In this document: in pieces, positions 8,818 to 17,296 of the stretch
How positions within the stretch are numbered: the first letter of the stretch is position 1
How the letters are laid out: the number at the start of each line of letters is the position of its first letter
DNA from: Mycoplana azooxidifex
Lineage (GTDB): Bacteria > Pseudomonadota > Alphaproteobacteria > Rhizobiales > Rhizobiaceae
DNA length: 64,000 nucleotides
Assembly (NCBI RefSeq): GCF_014196765.1
Contig: NZ_JACIEE010000004.1
Coordinates: forward strand, 232,435-296,434
Direction of reading: 5' to 3'
Notes under the pieces: generated by a model
What the model was told of the DNA's origin: nothing
Database searches by the model: none
Seen by the model: only the letters and a program-made list of their open reading frames with translations
Position numbers and translations under genes: made by a program

Positions 8818-9317
8818 GGCCCGCCGCCGACCGATTCCTTGGACGACATCAGCACGAAGCGGTTGACCACGAACGGGGAGGAATAGAAGTTTCCGCGCCC
8901 GGAGAGATAGGACACCACGTCGTCCAGCCGGGCGTTCCTGAGCCGCGCCAGCGTCACATGCGGGGTGAACTTGCGCGGATCGGCCGGAAGTCCGAGCCGC
9001 TGGCAGATGCGCTCGATCTCCGCCTGGAGCGCATACATTTCAGGCGCTTGCGAGACGCTTGCGAAGATGGAATGCGGCTTCTTGGAACCGAAGGAGCCCA
9101 CGCCCGACAACGACAGCTGGAATTCGGGCCTCTCGATTCGATCGAGCCGGTCGACGACCTCATCGGCGGTGCGACCATCGATGTCGCCGATGAACCGCAA
9201 TGTGATGTGGAAGTTCTCGACGTCGATCCAGCGTGCTCCGGGCAGACCGCCGCGGAGCAGCGAGAGGCTCATGGCGGCATTACGCGGCACTTCGAGGGCA
9301 ACAAAAAGTCTCGGCAT
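8736..9317 (-). CDS. thpR: RNA 2',3'-cyclic phosphodiesterase (2H family)
   Basis: Member of the LigT/ThpR 2H phosphoesterase family, which opens 2',3'-cyclic phosphates on RNA and shows 2'-5' ligase activity in vitro. The 193-residue product has both catalytic HxTx motifs, FHITLRF near residue 37 and PHVTLAR near residue 126. Its 3' end overlaps the convergent phosphatase gene by 82 bp. It stands alone, about 90 bp from the end of the TesA-like gene, which lies upstream on the same strand. Confidence 0.92.
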   Translation of the reverse strand: MPRLFVALEVPRNAAMSLSLLRGGLPGARWIDVENFHITLRFIGDIDGRTADEVVDRLDRIERPEFQLSLSGVGSFGSKKPHSIFASVSQAPEMYALQAEIERICQRLGLPADPRKFTPHVTLARLRNARLDDVVSYLSGRGNFYSSPFVVNRFVLMSSKESVGGGPYVTEEVFPLYEGGSSFGLPAMEAHPR

Positions 9318-9404
9318 GGCGAGCTCCCCGAATCTGTGATCGTTTGCTCAGGGAATCACGCATTACTCGTATGCGCAACCCTAATTTCGCACCCGCGAAA
9401 ACAG

Positions 9405-10049
9405 TCAGTCCCTTTCCCCCAGGCTTTTCAGGAACTGCTCAACTACCGGCAACATTCTCTCGACCATGACGGCAACGCCCTTGCTGTTGGGATGCATTCC
9501 GTCTTCGATCTGCAGGTCGGCATGCGTCACCACCCCGTCCAGGAAGAACGGGTAGAGCGGAACCTGATGCTTCTCGGCGAGCCTTTCGTACATGCCGTTG
9601 AAGCGCTCGCCATAGTCGCCGCCCATGTTGGGCGGTGCGAGCATTCCGACGAGCAACACGGCTATCCCGCGGCTTTTCAGGCCGGAAACCATCTTGTCGA
9701 GATTTTGTTCCGTCTGTTCCGGGGGAATGCCGCGCAGCGCATCGTTGGCGCCGAGTTCGAGGATCACGCCCTTGGTGCCGTCGGGAACCGACCAGTCGAG
9801 GCGCGCCAGCCCACCCGAGGTCGTGTCGCCGGAGACGCCCGCATTGGTGATCGCCACCTCCGCGCCCTTTTCCCGCAGCGCCTTTTCCAGCTGCACCGGG
9901 AAGGCATCTTCCGCCGGAAGCTGGTATCCTGCCATCAGGCTGTCGCCGAAGCCGACAAGAGCGACGGGCTCGGCTGCGGCCGGACGCGCGACTGACAGCA
10001 CCATGAGGACCATGGCGATGAAAATTCCGTGAGCGGCTTTAAACGGCAT
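9405..10049 (-). CDS. TesA-like arylesterase/lysophospholipase, SGNH (GDSL) hydrolase
   Basis: Exported esterase of 214 residues. After a signal peptide (MPFKAAHGIFIAMVLMVLSV, ending ARPAAA) come the four SGNH blocks: GFGDSLMAGY (Ser), NAGVSGDT (Gly), LGANDALRG (Asn) and DGMHPNSKG (Asp/His). Members act as thioesterase, arylesterase and lysophospholipase. The start is placed at MPFKAA, with AGGA seven bases upstream; the longer frame has an implausible N terminus. It is divergent from the YbbA/YbbP ABC genes, an arrangement also known in E. coli (tesA with ybbA and ybbP). Confidence 0.92.
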   Translation of the reverse strand: MPFKAAHGIFIAMVLMVLSVARPAAAEPVALVGFGDSLMAGYQLPAEDAFPVQLEKALREKGAEVAITNAGVSGDTTSGGLARLDWSVPDGTKGVILELGANDALRGIPPEQTEQNLDKMVSGLKSRGIAVLLVGMLAPPNMGGDYGERFNGMYERLAEKHQVPLYPFFLDGVVTHADLQIEDGMHPNSKGVAVMVERMLPVVEQFLKSLGERD

Positions 10050-10183
10050 TTCGCTGATCCTAAGTTGCTGCGGCAGCTCCCGAACTTTCCGGAACCGAGC
10101 GGGCTGCGGCTCGGCGGTTACGGGGGACCTGCCCCTGCCGATCCCGCATTCCCGCATTGCACCAAGATATAGGATAGATTTTC

Positions 10184-10897
10184 GTGGGCGAAACCATCAT
10201 CGATCTTAAAAAGGCGGACCTCACGCTCGGCCGGGACGCGGCATCGGTCCATGTGCTGAAGGGGATCGACCTGCAGATCGCCGCCGGGCAGTCGGTCGGC
10301 ATCGTCGGCCCCTCCGGATCCGGCAAGTCCACCCTTCTCATGGTCCTGGCGGGCCTCGAGCGGCTGGACCGCGGCGAGATCCATATCGGCGGCGCGGCGC
10401 TGCACACGATGAGCGAGGACCAGGTGGCCGACTTTCGAGGCCGCAACATCGGCATCGTCTTCCAGTCCTTCCATCTCATCCCCAATATGACCGCGCTCGA
10501 AAACGTCGCCGTTCCGCTGGAGCTCGCCAACGTCAAGGACTCCTTCGCCATCGCCCGGCGCGAACTGGAGGCCGTGGGGCTCGGCGAGCGCCTGTCGCAC
10601 TATCCCGGGCAGCTTTCGGGCGGCGAGCAGCAGCGCGTCGCCATCGCCCGCGCGCTCGCGCCGCAGCCGCGCCTGCTGATCGCCGACGAGCCGACCGGAA
10701 ATCTCGACGGCGACACGGGGCGGCAGATCTCCGACCTGCTCTTTGCCGAGCAGGCCCGACGCGGCATGACGCTCGTGCTCGTCACCCACGATCCGGCACT
10801 CGCCGCCCGCTGCCAGCACCAGGTGCGCATGCGCTCCGGCGAGGTGGTCGGCGCCGAGGCCACCCCCGTGACGAGCGGCCGGAAGGTTTCGGCATGA
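10184..10897 (+). CDS. ABC transporter ATPase, YbbA/LolD-like
   Basis: ATPase of 237 residues with Walker A GPSGSGKSTL near residues 43-52, the Q-loop VFQSFHLIPNMTALENV, signature LSGGEQQRVAIARAL, Walker B LLIADEPTGNLD and H-loop VTHD. The sequence groups with the MacB/LolD class, which pairs with FtsX-like permeases in mechanotransmission rather than classical transport. The start is a GTG at 10184. The stop overlaps the permease start by four bases (ATGA). The neighbouring TesA-like esterase suggests a shared envelope or lipid-related role, which is inference from context. Confidence 0.92.
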   Translation: MGETIIDLKKADLTLGRDAASVHVLKGIDLQIAAGQSVGIVGPSGSGKSTLLMVLAGLERLDRGEIHIGGAALHTMSEDQVADFRGRNIGIVFQSFHLIPNMTALENVAVPLELANVKDSFAIARRELEAVGLGERLSHYPGQLSGGEQQRVAIARALAPQPRLLIADEPTGNLDGDTGRQISDLLFAEQARRGMTLVLVTHDPALAARCQHQVRMRSGEVVGAEATPVTSGRKVSA

Positions 10898-13452
10898 ACG
10901 CGCCGGCGCGCTCTGCCGGCTGGCTGTCGCTGGCCTTCCGTCTCGCGCTTCGCGAGATGCGCGGCGGCTTGCGCGGCTTCTACATCTTCCTCGCCTGCAT
11001 CGCGCTCGGCACGGCTGCGATCGCCGGCGTCAATTCGGTCTCCGGCGCCATCAGCCAATCCATCGAGGCGCAGGGGCAGACGCTGCTGGCCGGCGACATC
11101 CGCTTTCAATTACGCAACCGGGTGGCGACCGATGCGGAGCGCGGCTATTTCGACACGCTCGGCGACGTCTCCGTCTCCGCCGGCCTGCGCTCCATGGCGC
11201 GTCTGCCGGACGGCTCCGACCAGACACTGGTCGAGCTGAAGGCCGTCGACGACGACTATCCGCTCTACGGCACGGTCGAGACCACGCCCGCCGAGCCTCT
11301 GGCCCGGCTGACGGCAGACGACGGCGGCACCTTCGGCGCGCTCGCAGCACCCCTCCTGCTCGAACGGCTGGGCGTACGCGTCGGCGACGAGCTCTTGCTC
11401 GGCACCGCCAGGGTTCGCATCACCGCAACGATCGACCGGGAGCCCGATGCGCTTTCCGACGGCTTCGGGCTCGCGCCGCGCCTGCTGATCTCCAACGACG
11501 CGTTGGCGGCCACGGGCCTCGTGCAGACCGGCAGCCTGGTGGAACACCAGTACAAGGTCCGCCTCGACGCGCCGACCTCCCGGGCCATCGCCGAGGTCCG
11601 CAGGCAGGCGGAACGGCAGTTTCCCTCCGCCGGCTGGTCGATCCGCACCAGCAACAACGCCACCCCGTCGCTGACCAGCAACATCACCCGCTTCTCGCAG
11701 TTCCTGACGCTCGTCGGCCTGACCGCCCTGATCGTCGGCGGCGTCGGCGTCGCCAATGCCGTGCGCGCCTATCTCGACACCAAGCGCGGCGTGATCGCCA
11801 CCTTCAAGTGCCTCGGCGCGCCGGCGCGGCTGATCTCGGCGATCTACCTGATCCAGATCGTCCTGATCGCCGTCATCGGCATCCTGATCGGCCTCGTCCT
11901 CGGCATGCTGATACCGATCGTCGCCGTGCGCTTCCTGGAAGGCGTCCTACCGGTTCCCGCTGGGCTTGCGATCTATCCCGGCGCGCTGGCGCTCGCCGCT
12001 GCCTTCGGCGTCATCACAGCACTCGCCTTTGCCATCATGCCGCTCGGCCATGCCCGGGAGGTGCCGGCGACGGCGCTCTTCCGCGAGCAGGGCTTCGAGC
12101 GCAGCCGCCTGCCCGCCTGGCCCTACATCGCAGGGGCCGGCCTTTTTCTGGCGGCCCTCGGCGGGCTTGCCGTCTGGACGGCCTACGACCGCTACATCGC
12201 CGTCGTCTTCCTCGGCTCGATCGCGTTTGCCTTCGTCGTCCTGAGGCTGGTCGCCTCGCTTGTGACCGCACTCGCCCGCCGCGCACCCAGGGTCAATTCG
12301 CCTGCGCTGCGGCTCGCGATCGGCAACATCCACCGCCCGGGCGCGCTGACGCCCTCCGTCGTGCTGTCGCTTGGGCTCGGCCTTGCGCTGCTCGTCACCC
12401 TCACCCTGATCGACGGCAACCTGCGCCGCGAACTGACAAGCAGCCTACCGGAACGCGCGCCCAACTTCTTCTTCATCGACATCCAGGGCAACGACCTCGA
12501 CGGCTTCCGCAAGGTTTTGACCGACACCATGCCGGACGGCAAGATCATCGAGGTGCCGATGCTGCGCGGCCGTATCACCGCCTTCAACGGCGAGGACGTG
12601 GCGCGCCGCGACGTGCCGGCCTCGGGCCGCTGGGTGCTGCAGGGCGATCGCGGCATCACCTATGCCAAGAACCTGCCGGAGAACTCGACGCTGGCCGCGG
12701 GCCAGTGGTGGCCGGCCGACTATGCCGGCGAGCCGCTGGTGTCCTTCTCCGCCGAAGAAGCCGGCGAACTCGGCCTGAAGGTCGGCGACACTGTCACCGT
12801 CAACGTGCTCGGCCGCAACATGACCGCCCGCATCGCCAATTTCCGCAACGTCGAGTGGGAATCGCTGTCGATCAATTTCGTCATGGTCTTCTCGCCCAAC
12901 ACCTTCGCCGGCGCGCCGCATGCCTGGCTCGCCACCATGATCGACCCCGACGCCACGGCCGAGCAGGAGGCGGCGACCCTGCGCGCCGTCACCAATGCCT
13001 ATCCGACCATTACGAGCGTGCGGGTGAAGGACGCGCTCGACATTGTCAACGAGTTGATGGGCCAGTTGGCCACCGCCGTGCGAGCAGCTGCCGCCGTGGC
13101 GCTGATCGCATCGGTTCTGGTTCTGGCCGGCGCGCTTGCGGCCGGCAACAGGGCACGAACCCATGACGCCGTGGTGCTGAAGACGCTCGGCGCAACGCGC
13201 ACGACGCTGATCCGCGCCTTCAGCTACGAGTACGTCATGCTCGGCCTGGCGACGGCCGTCTTTGCGCTTTTCTCCGGCGGCGTCGCCGCCTGGTTCGTCG
13301 TCAGCCGCATCATGACGCTGCCGTCGAGCTTCCTGCCCGACGTCGCCCTCATGACGGTGTTGATCGCCTTGGCGATGACGGTCGGCATCGGCCTGGCCGG
13401 CACCTGGCGCGTCCTCGGCCAGAAGGCGGCGACCGTCCTGCGAGAGCTTTGA
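10894..13452 (+). CDS. FtsX-like ABC permease, YbbP family
   Basis: Inner-membrane protein of 852 residues with the YbbP arrangement: an N-terminal transmembrane segment (about residues 28-50), a long periplasmic domain, a group of membrane helices around 265-370, further helices around 405-460 and 485-505, a second periplasmic domain, and three C-terminal helices (about 725-850). Two FtsX domains are visible, the second starting near AVRAAAAVALIASVLVLAGA. It is translationally coupled to the ATPase through the ATGA overlap. The physiological substrate is not established. Confidence 0.92.
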   Translation: MNAPARSAGWLSLAFRLALREMRGGLRGFYIFLACIALGTAAIAGVNSVSGAISQSIEAQGQTLLAGDIRFQLRNRVATDAERGYFDTLGDVSVSAGLRSMARLPDGSDQTLVELKAVDDDYPLYGTVETTPAEPLARLTADDGGTFGALAAPLLLERLGVRVGDELLLGTARVRITATIDREPDALSDGFGLAPRLLISNDALAATGLVQTGSLVEHQYKVRLDAPTSRAIAEVRRQAERQFPSAGWSIRTSNNATPSLTSNITRFSQFLTLVGLTALIVGGVGVANAVRAYLDTKRGVIATFKCLGAPARLISAIYLIQIVLIAVIGILIGLVLGMLIPIVAVRFLEGVLPVPAGLAIYPGALALAAAFGVITALAFAIMPLGHAREVPATALFREQGFERSRLPAWPYIAGAGLFLAALGGLAVWTAYDRYIAVVFLGSIAFAFVVLRLVASLVTALARRAPRVNSPALRLAIGNIHRPGALTPSVVLSLGLGLALLVTLTLIDGNLRRELTSSLPERAPNFFFIDIQGNDLDGFRKVLTDTMPDGKIIEVPMLRGRITAFNGEDVARRDVPASGRWVLQGDRGITYAKNLPENSTLAAGQWWPADYAGEPLVSFSAEEAGELGLKVGDTVTVNVLGRNMTARIANFRNVEWESLSINFVMVFSPNTFAGAPHAWLATMIDPDATAEQEAATLRAVTNAYPTITSVRVKDALDIVNELMGQLATAVRAAAAVALIASVLVLAGALAAGNRARTHDAVVLKTLGATRTTLIRAFSYEYVMLGLATAVFALFSGGVAAWFVVSRIMTLPSSFLPDVALMTVLIALAMTVGIGLAGTWRVLGQKAATVLREL

Positions 13453-13521
13453 GCGAAGGAAAAACGCCCGTTCGCCACTGCGCCGCTCGCGCGAAACTGA
13501 TCGCGCGCCCGGTATTGGTAC

Positions 13522-13550
13522 TTGTACAACAGCAGCTTAGTGATCATATT
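13522..13550 (+). promoter_or_regulatory. Candidate promoter of the BI-1 gene
   Basis: TTGTAC, a 17-base spacer and CATATT, about 156 bases before the BI-1 start. Spacing is ideal for the housekeeping sigma factor and no coding sequence occupies this gap. Confidence 0.4.
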
Positions 13551-13705
13551 GAGGGCAGGCATGCTGGGGCCCCGCAGCGGCGCCTGGGTGTTCGGCACGA
13601 CATCGGCTGGAAAGCCTCGATCGGCCGAAACATCGCCCTGTCCGCAACAGGACCGGATGCGACACCCGACACCGTAACAATCAACGGGGCTTTCGAGAGG
13701 ATAAA

Positions 13706-14452
13706 ATGTCAGATTTCCGCAACTACCAGACGCGAGTGACGAACACCGGCACGCAGGCCGGCGCCGTCGTCGACGAAGGCCTCCGCGCCTATATGCTGAA
13801 GGTCTACAACCTGATGGCACTGGGCCTTGCAATCACCGGCGTGGTCGCGTTCTTCGCTTCTCAGGCCGCCTTCTCCGGCGGTCAACTGACCGCGTTCGGC
13901 CAGGCGATCTATGTCAGCCCCCTCAAGTGGGTGGTGATCCTTGCGCCGCTGGCGCTGGTGTTCTTCCTGAGCTTTAGGATCCACACCATGAGCGTTGCGG
14001 CCGCACAGGCGACATTCTGGGTCTATGCCGGCCTGATGGGTCTGTCGCTGTCGTCGATCTTCCTGATCTATACGGGCGCCAGCATCGCGCAGACCTTCTT
14101 TGTTTCGGCCGCGGCCTTTGGCGCCCTGTCGCTCTACGGCTACACGACGAAGCGGGACCTGTCCGCCATGGGCTCGTTCATGGTCATGGGCCTGTTCGGC
14201 CTCATCATCGCCTCGCTCGTCAACCTGTTCCTGCAGTCGACGGCACTTGATTTCGCGATCTCCGCCATCGGCGTTCTGGTCTTCGCCGGCCTGACCGCCT
14301 GGGATACGCAGAAGATCAAGGAGATGTACTTCGAAGCCGACGAAGCGGCGGTTGCCGGTCGCAAGGCGATCATGGGCGCCCTGACCCTGTACCTCGACTT
14401 CATCAACCTGTTCCTGTTCCTGCTGCGCTTCATGGGCAACCGCAACAGCTAA
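13706..14452 (+). CDS. Bax inhibitor-1/YccA-family membrane protein
   Basis: Inner-membrane protein of 248 residues with seven hydrophobic segments after a polar N terminus, matching the BI-1/YccA/TMBIM fold. The C-terminal part contains FAGLTAWDTQKIKEMYFEAD, a family landmark with the aspartate implicated in calcium leak in bacterial homologues. In E. coli YccA modulates FtsH proteolysis; the role here is inferred only from family. The start follows GAGAGGATAAA. It is a single gene with a candidate promoter upstream and a strong terminator downstream. Confidence 0.93.
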   Translation: MSDFRNYQTRVTNTGTQAGAVVDEGLRAYMLKVYNLMALGLAITGVVAFFASQAAFSGGQLTAFGQAIYVSPLKWVVILAPLALVFFLSFRIHTMSVAAAQATFWVYAGLMGLSLSSIFLIYTGASIAQTFFVSAAAFGALSLYGYTTKRDLSAMGSFMVMGLFGLIIASLVNLFLQSTALDFAISAIGVLVFAGLTAWDTQKIKEMYFEADEAAVAGRKAIMGALTLYLDFINLFLFLLRFMGNRNS

Positions 14453-14490
14453 GCACCGCGGCACGGCCGCACAACGGATCAGCGAGACAG

Positions 14491-14517
14491 CCCCGCCGGC
14501 AACGGCGGGGTTTTTGT
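14491..14517 (+). terminator. Rho-independent terminator of the BI-1 gene
   Basis: CCCCGCCG, tetraloop GCAA, CGGCGGGG followed by TTTTTGTTT, 38 bases after the stop codon. Confidence 0.92.
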
Positions 14518-14548
14518 TTGCGCGCTGCCGCCATCGGGATGGCACTTG

Positions 14549-14596
14549 CCAATCGTGCATGATTATGCGTATTTAGGCGCATTATTGCACGATTGG
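14549..14596 (+). promoter_or_regulatory. Large palindromic operator candidate in front of the DeoR gene
   Basis: Perfect 11-bp inverted repeats (CCAATCGTGCA at 14549-14559 and TGCACGATTGG at 14586-14596) enclose a second, inner ATGCG/CGCAT pair. The right arm ends eight bases before the chosen ATG of the DeoR-family regulator. Position and symmetry suggest autoregulation by that protein. Confidence 0.6.
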
Positions 14597-14604
14597 AAAG
14601 CCGC

Positions 14605-15435
14605 ATGTCGCTCAGCGAACTCCTCCTTGGCGAACGCCAGACGCTCATCGAGGCGCGCCTCGCCGCGCATGGCCGGGTGATCGCGGCCGACCTCGCGCAG
14701 GAACTCGGCGTCTCGGAGGATACGATCCGGCGGGACCTGCGCGAAATGGCCGCGGCCGGGCTGTGCCGGCGCGTCTATGGCGGCGCACTGCCACCGAGCC
14801 CGTCCACCAGCTTCAGCGAGCGCGTCGGGAGCGATGGCGACCGCAAGGAAGCCCTTGCCCGCGCCGCAGCCGCCCTCGTCGAGCCGGGCTCCTTCGTCTT
14901 CCTCGACGCCGGCAGCACCAACCTCGCGATTGCCCGCGCCCTGCCGGAGGACAAGGGCCTGACGGTGGCGACCAACACACCGGCTATCGCAGCAGCGCTG
15001 ATCGACAGGCGCGGCATCGAAGTCATCCAGATCGGCGGTCCGATCGACCGGAAGACCGGCGCGGCGATCGGCGCGAAAGCGCTGCGCGACGCCGAGGTGC
15101 TGCGCCCCGACCTTTGCATCCTCGGCATTTGCGGGCTTCATCCGGACGTGGGCGTCACCGCCTTCGGCTTCGAGGATGCCGAGTTCAAGCGCTTCATGGC
15201 ACAGCGCAGCCGCACGGTGCTGACGGCCGTGACCAACGACAAGCTCGCCATGGCAGCTCCCTACGCGGTGATACCGATCGGGCGGCTCGACCGGGCCATC
15301 TTCGAAGCCGATGCGGACGAGCAGGAAGTGGCCGAATGCAGGGCGGCCGGTTTGCGGGCGACCCGGGCCGATCCGGTGGAGCCGCGCCCGAACCAACGGC
15401 CGGGCCGGCGATCGAAAAACGGCGACCCGGCGTAA
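14605..15435 (+). CDS. DeoR-family transcriptional regulator
   Basis: Cytosolic DNA-binding protein of 276 residues. The N-terminal winged helix-turn-helix (ADLAQELGVSEDTIRRDLRE, about residues 29-48) is followed by a DeoRC sugar-phosphate-sensing domain with VEPGSFVFLDAGSTNLAIA. Such regulators usually respond to a phosphorylated sugar or related metabolite. The start at the ATG of MSLSELLLG is preferred over a TTG four codons upstream that falls inside the palindrome. A 78-bp gap precedes the MFS gene on the same strand, so that transporter is its likely target. The effector is unknown. Confidence 0.9.
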   Translation: MSLSELLLGERQTLIEARLAAHGRVIAADLAQELGVSEDTIRRDLREMAAAGLCRRVYGGALPPSPSTSFSERVGSDGDRKEALARAAAALVEPGSFVFLDAGSTNLAIARALPEDKGLTVATNTPAIAAALIDRRGIEVIQIGGPIDRKTGAAIGAKALRDAEVLRPDLCILGICGLHPDVGVTAFGFEDAEFKRFMAQRSRTVLTAVTNDKLAMAAPYAVIPIGRLDRAIFEADADEQEVAECRAAGLRATRADPVEPRPNQRPGRRSKNGDPA

Positions 15436-15513
15436 CACCAGGGGCGCATCATCGAAACATGAACGAAACACGGGCGCCCTCGCAACGGCGTCGCCAGCAA
15501 ACTGGAACAGGAA

Positions 15514-16704
15514 ATGACCATACCAGAAAACACAGCGACAGCAGCCGTGCGATCGTCCTACTACCCGGCTTCGCGGGTCGCCGTCTCCGGCCTGTTTCTC
15601 CTGAACGGCACGTTCATGGGCGCCTGGGCGCCCAAGATCCCCGAATTCGCAAGCCGCCTGTCCTTGAGCGAATCCCAGCTCGGCCTGATGATCGTCTGCT
15701 TCGGCATTGGCTCGCTCATCCTGATGCCGCTTGCAGGCATCCTCATCGCCCATGTCGGCACATCGCGGGCCGTGCGTGGCGCCACGATCGCCTTCATCCC
15801 GACGATGCTGCTGCTGTCGCTCGCCCCAAGCATCTGGACCGGCGCGATCGCCATCTTCCTCTTCGGCGGGCTGACCGGGGCGATGGACATCGCGATGAAC
15901 GCCAATGCCGTCGAGGTCGAAAAGTCGATGCGGCGGGCGATCATGTCGTCCTGCCATGCCTTCTGGAGCCTCGGCGCGTTCATTGGCGCCACGACGGGCG
16001 GCTACCTGATCGAGACCATCGGCGTTCTGGAACATGCGGGCCTGCTGACGGTGCTGGCGCTTGCCGGGCTCGCGGCCGTCTGGACCTCGATCCTGCACGA
16101 CCGGCCGCATCCGGCCGAAACGCGCCAGAAGGTTCGCCTGCCGATGTCACCGCTGCCATGGCTGATCGGCATCATGGCGCTGTTCACGATGATCCCCGAA
16201 GGCTCCATCCTCGATTGGGGTGCCCTCTACATGCGCGACGAGCTCGGCGCGTCGCTGGCGCTGTCCGGCTTCGCTTTCGGCGCCTTCTCCGCCACCATGG
16301 CCATCATGCGCTTTGCCGGCGACCACGTGCGCGACCGCTTCGGCGCGGTCAGGACGCTGCGCGTCTCCACCGTGCTGGCCATCATCGGCATGGTGATCGC
16401 GGGCTTCGCTCCGAACGCCTACATAGCGATGACGGGCTTCGCCATCTGCGGCATCGGCATCTCCAACATGGTTCCGATCGCCTTTTCCGCGGCCGGCAAC
16501 CTGCCGGGCTTCGCCCAGGGCGTGGCGCTCTCGGTGACGACCGTGATGGGATATTCCGGCTCGCTGTTCGCCCCCTCCTCCATCGGCTTCATCGCCGAGC
16601 ATACGAGCTTTGGCTGGGTCTTTTCCGTTCTCCCGGTCCTGCTCCTGGTCGTGCTGCTGCTGTCGAAGCACGCCGTGCATGCGGACGTGCACGAGCGCCA
16701 CTGA
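15514..16704 (+). CDS. MFS transporter, YbjJ-like
   Basis: Inner-membrane protein of 396 residues with about 12 membrane segments. The early stretch LNGTFMGAWAPKIPEFASRL resembles the YbjJ-type MFS branch, which is related to fucose and sugar permeases. The start ATG follows AACAGGAA. It sits downstream of a DeoR regulator, most likely in one unit, which supports import or export of a sugar or sugar-like compound. No catabolic enzyme is adjacent, so the substrate cannot be guessed. It is convergent with the cytochrome gene. Confidence 0.87.
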   Translation: MTIPENTATAAVRSSYYPASRVAVSGLFLLNGTFMGAWAPKIPEFASRLSLSESQLGLMIVCFGIGSLILMPLAGILIAHVGTSRAVRGATIAFIPTMLLLSLAPSIWTGAIAIFLFGGLTGAMDIAMNANAVEVEKSMRRAIMSSCHAFWSLGAFIGATTGGYLIETIGVLEHAGLLTVLALAGLAAVWTSILHDRPHPAETRQKVRLPMSPLPWLIGIMALFTMIPEGSILDWGALYMRDELGASLALSGFAFGAFSATMAIMRFAGDHVRDRFGAVRTLRVSTVLAIIGMVIAGFAPNAYIAMTGFAICGIGISNMVPIAFSAAGNLPGFAQGVALSVTTVMGYSGSLFAPSSIGFIAEHTSFGWVFSVLPVLLLVVLLLSKHAVHADVHERH

Positions 16705-16720
16705 GCAGATTGCCGAATGC

Positions 16721-17296
16721 TCAATCGGCCGGGCAGGGCGCCCCGGCCGCCGACCATTGCCGCAGCAACTGGTAGGTTTCCTCGGCCGAACCGGGGGCGG
16801 GCTCCCGCCCCGTTCCCGGCTGCCAGCCCCAACTGACGAGGTCGTCGTCGCGAACATGCAGGGCGATCTCGTCGAGCGTCCTGTTGCCGTTGCGGGCCGG
16901 GTCCTTCACCTGCTCGCAGATCTCCTTCGACGACTTCTGCCACCACACCATCTCGGCCGGCGCCAGATGCCAGGCGGGGGCGCCGGGCGGGCCGTGACGC
17001 TGCGCCGCGTTCTGCTCCTGGTGGCAGGTCGTGCAGCGCATGCCCGGATTGCCGAGGCCGTCCGCGCCGCGTTGGACGTTCATGTCGTGGACGCGCGTCC
17101 TGCCGTAGTGCGCGCCCGACCATCGCGGCCGGTCGTCCTCCACATGGCAGTTGGCGCAGCGCGGATGTGAAAAGACCGCGTATATGCCCCGCCATGCGTC
17201 GAGCCCCGGATCCTGCGCGCCTGCCGCGGTTGCGGAAAGAAGCGCGGCGACAGCGCAGCCGGCAAACCCTGTGAGCGCCTTGAGCAGGTCGATCAT
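16721..17296 (-). CDS. Dihaem cytochrome c associated with a molybdenum hydroxylase
   Basis: Exported electron carrier of 191 residues. It has a signal peptide ([20 protein letters not shown] through ATAAGA, cleavage before QDP) and two haem-binding CXXCH motifs, CANCH near residue 47 and CTTCH near residue 88. The start overlaps the end of the iorB-like gene by four bases, so it is the third gene of the operon. It probably takes electrons from the [2Fe-2S] subunit and passes them to the respiratory chain. That role is inferred from context and from similar iorAB-cytochrome clusters. Confidence 0.88.
   Translation of the reverse strand: MIDLLKALTGFAGCAVAALLSATAAGAQDPGLDAWRGIYAVFSHPRCANCHVEDDRPRWSGAHYGRTRVHDMNVQRGADGLGNPGMRCTTCHQEQNAAQRHGPPGAPAWHLAPAEMVWWQKSSKEICEQVKDPARNGNRTLDEIALHVRDDDLVSWGWQPGTGREPAPGSAEETYQLLRQWSAAGAPCPAD

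Noticed and set aside
13449-13739. 96-codon frame between the YbbP and BI-1 genes
   Set aside because: No domain; it overlaps both the YbbP stop and the BI-1 start and covers the likely promoter.
14763-16775. 670-codon frame crossing the DeoR and MFS genes
   Set aside because: It is an arginine-rich shadow of two real genes in other frames and matches no domain.
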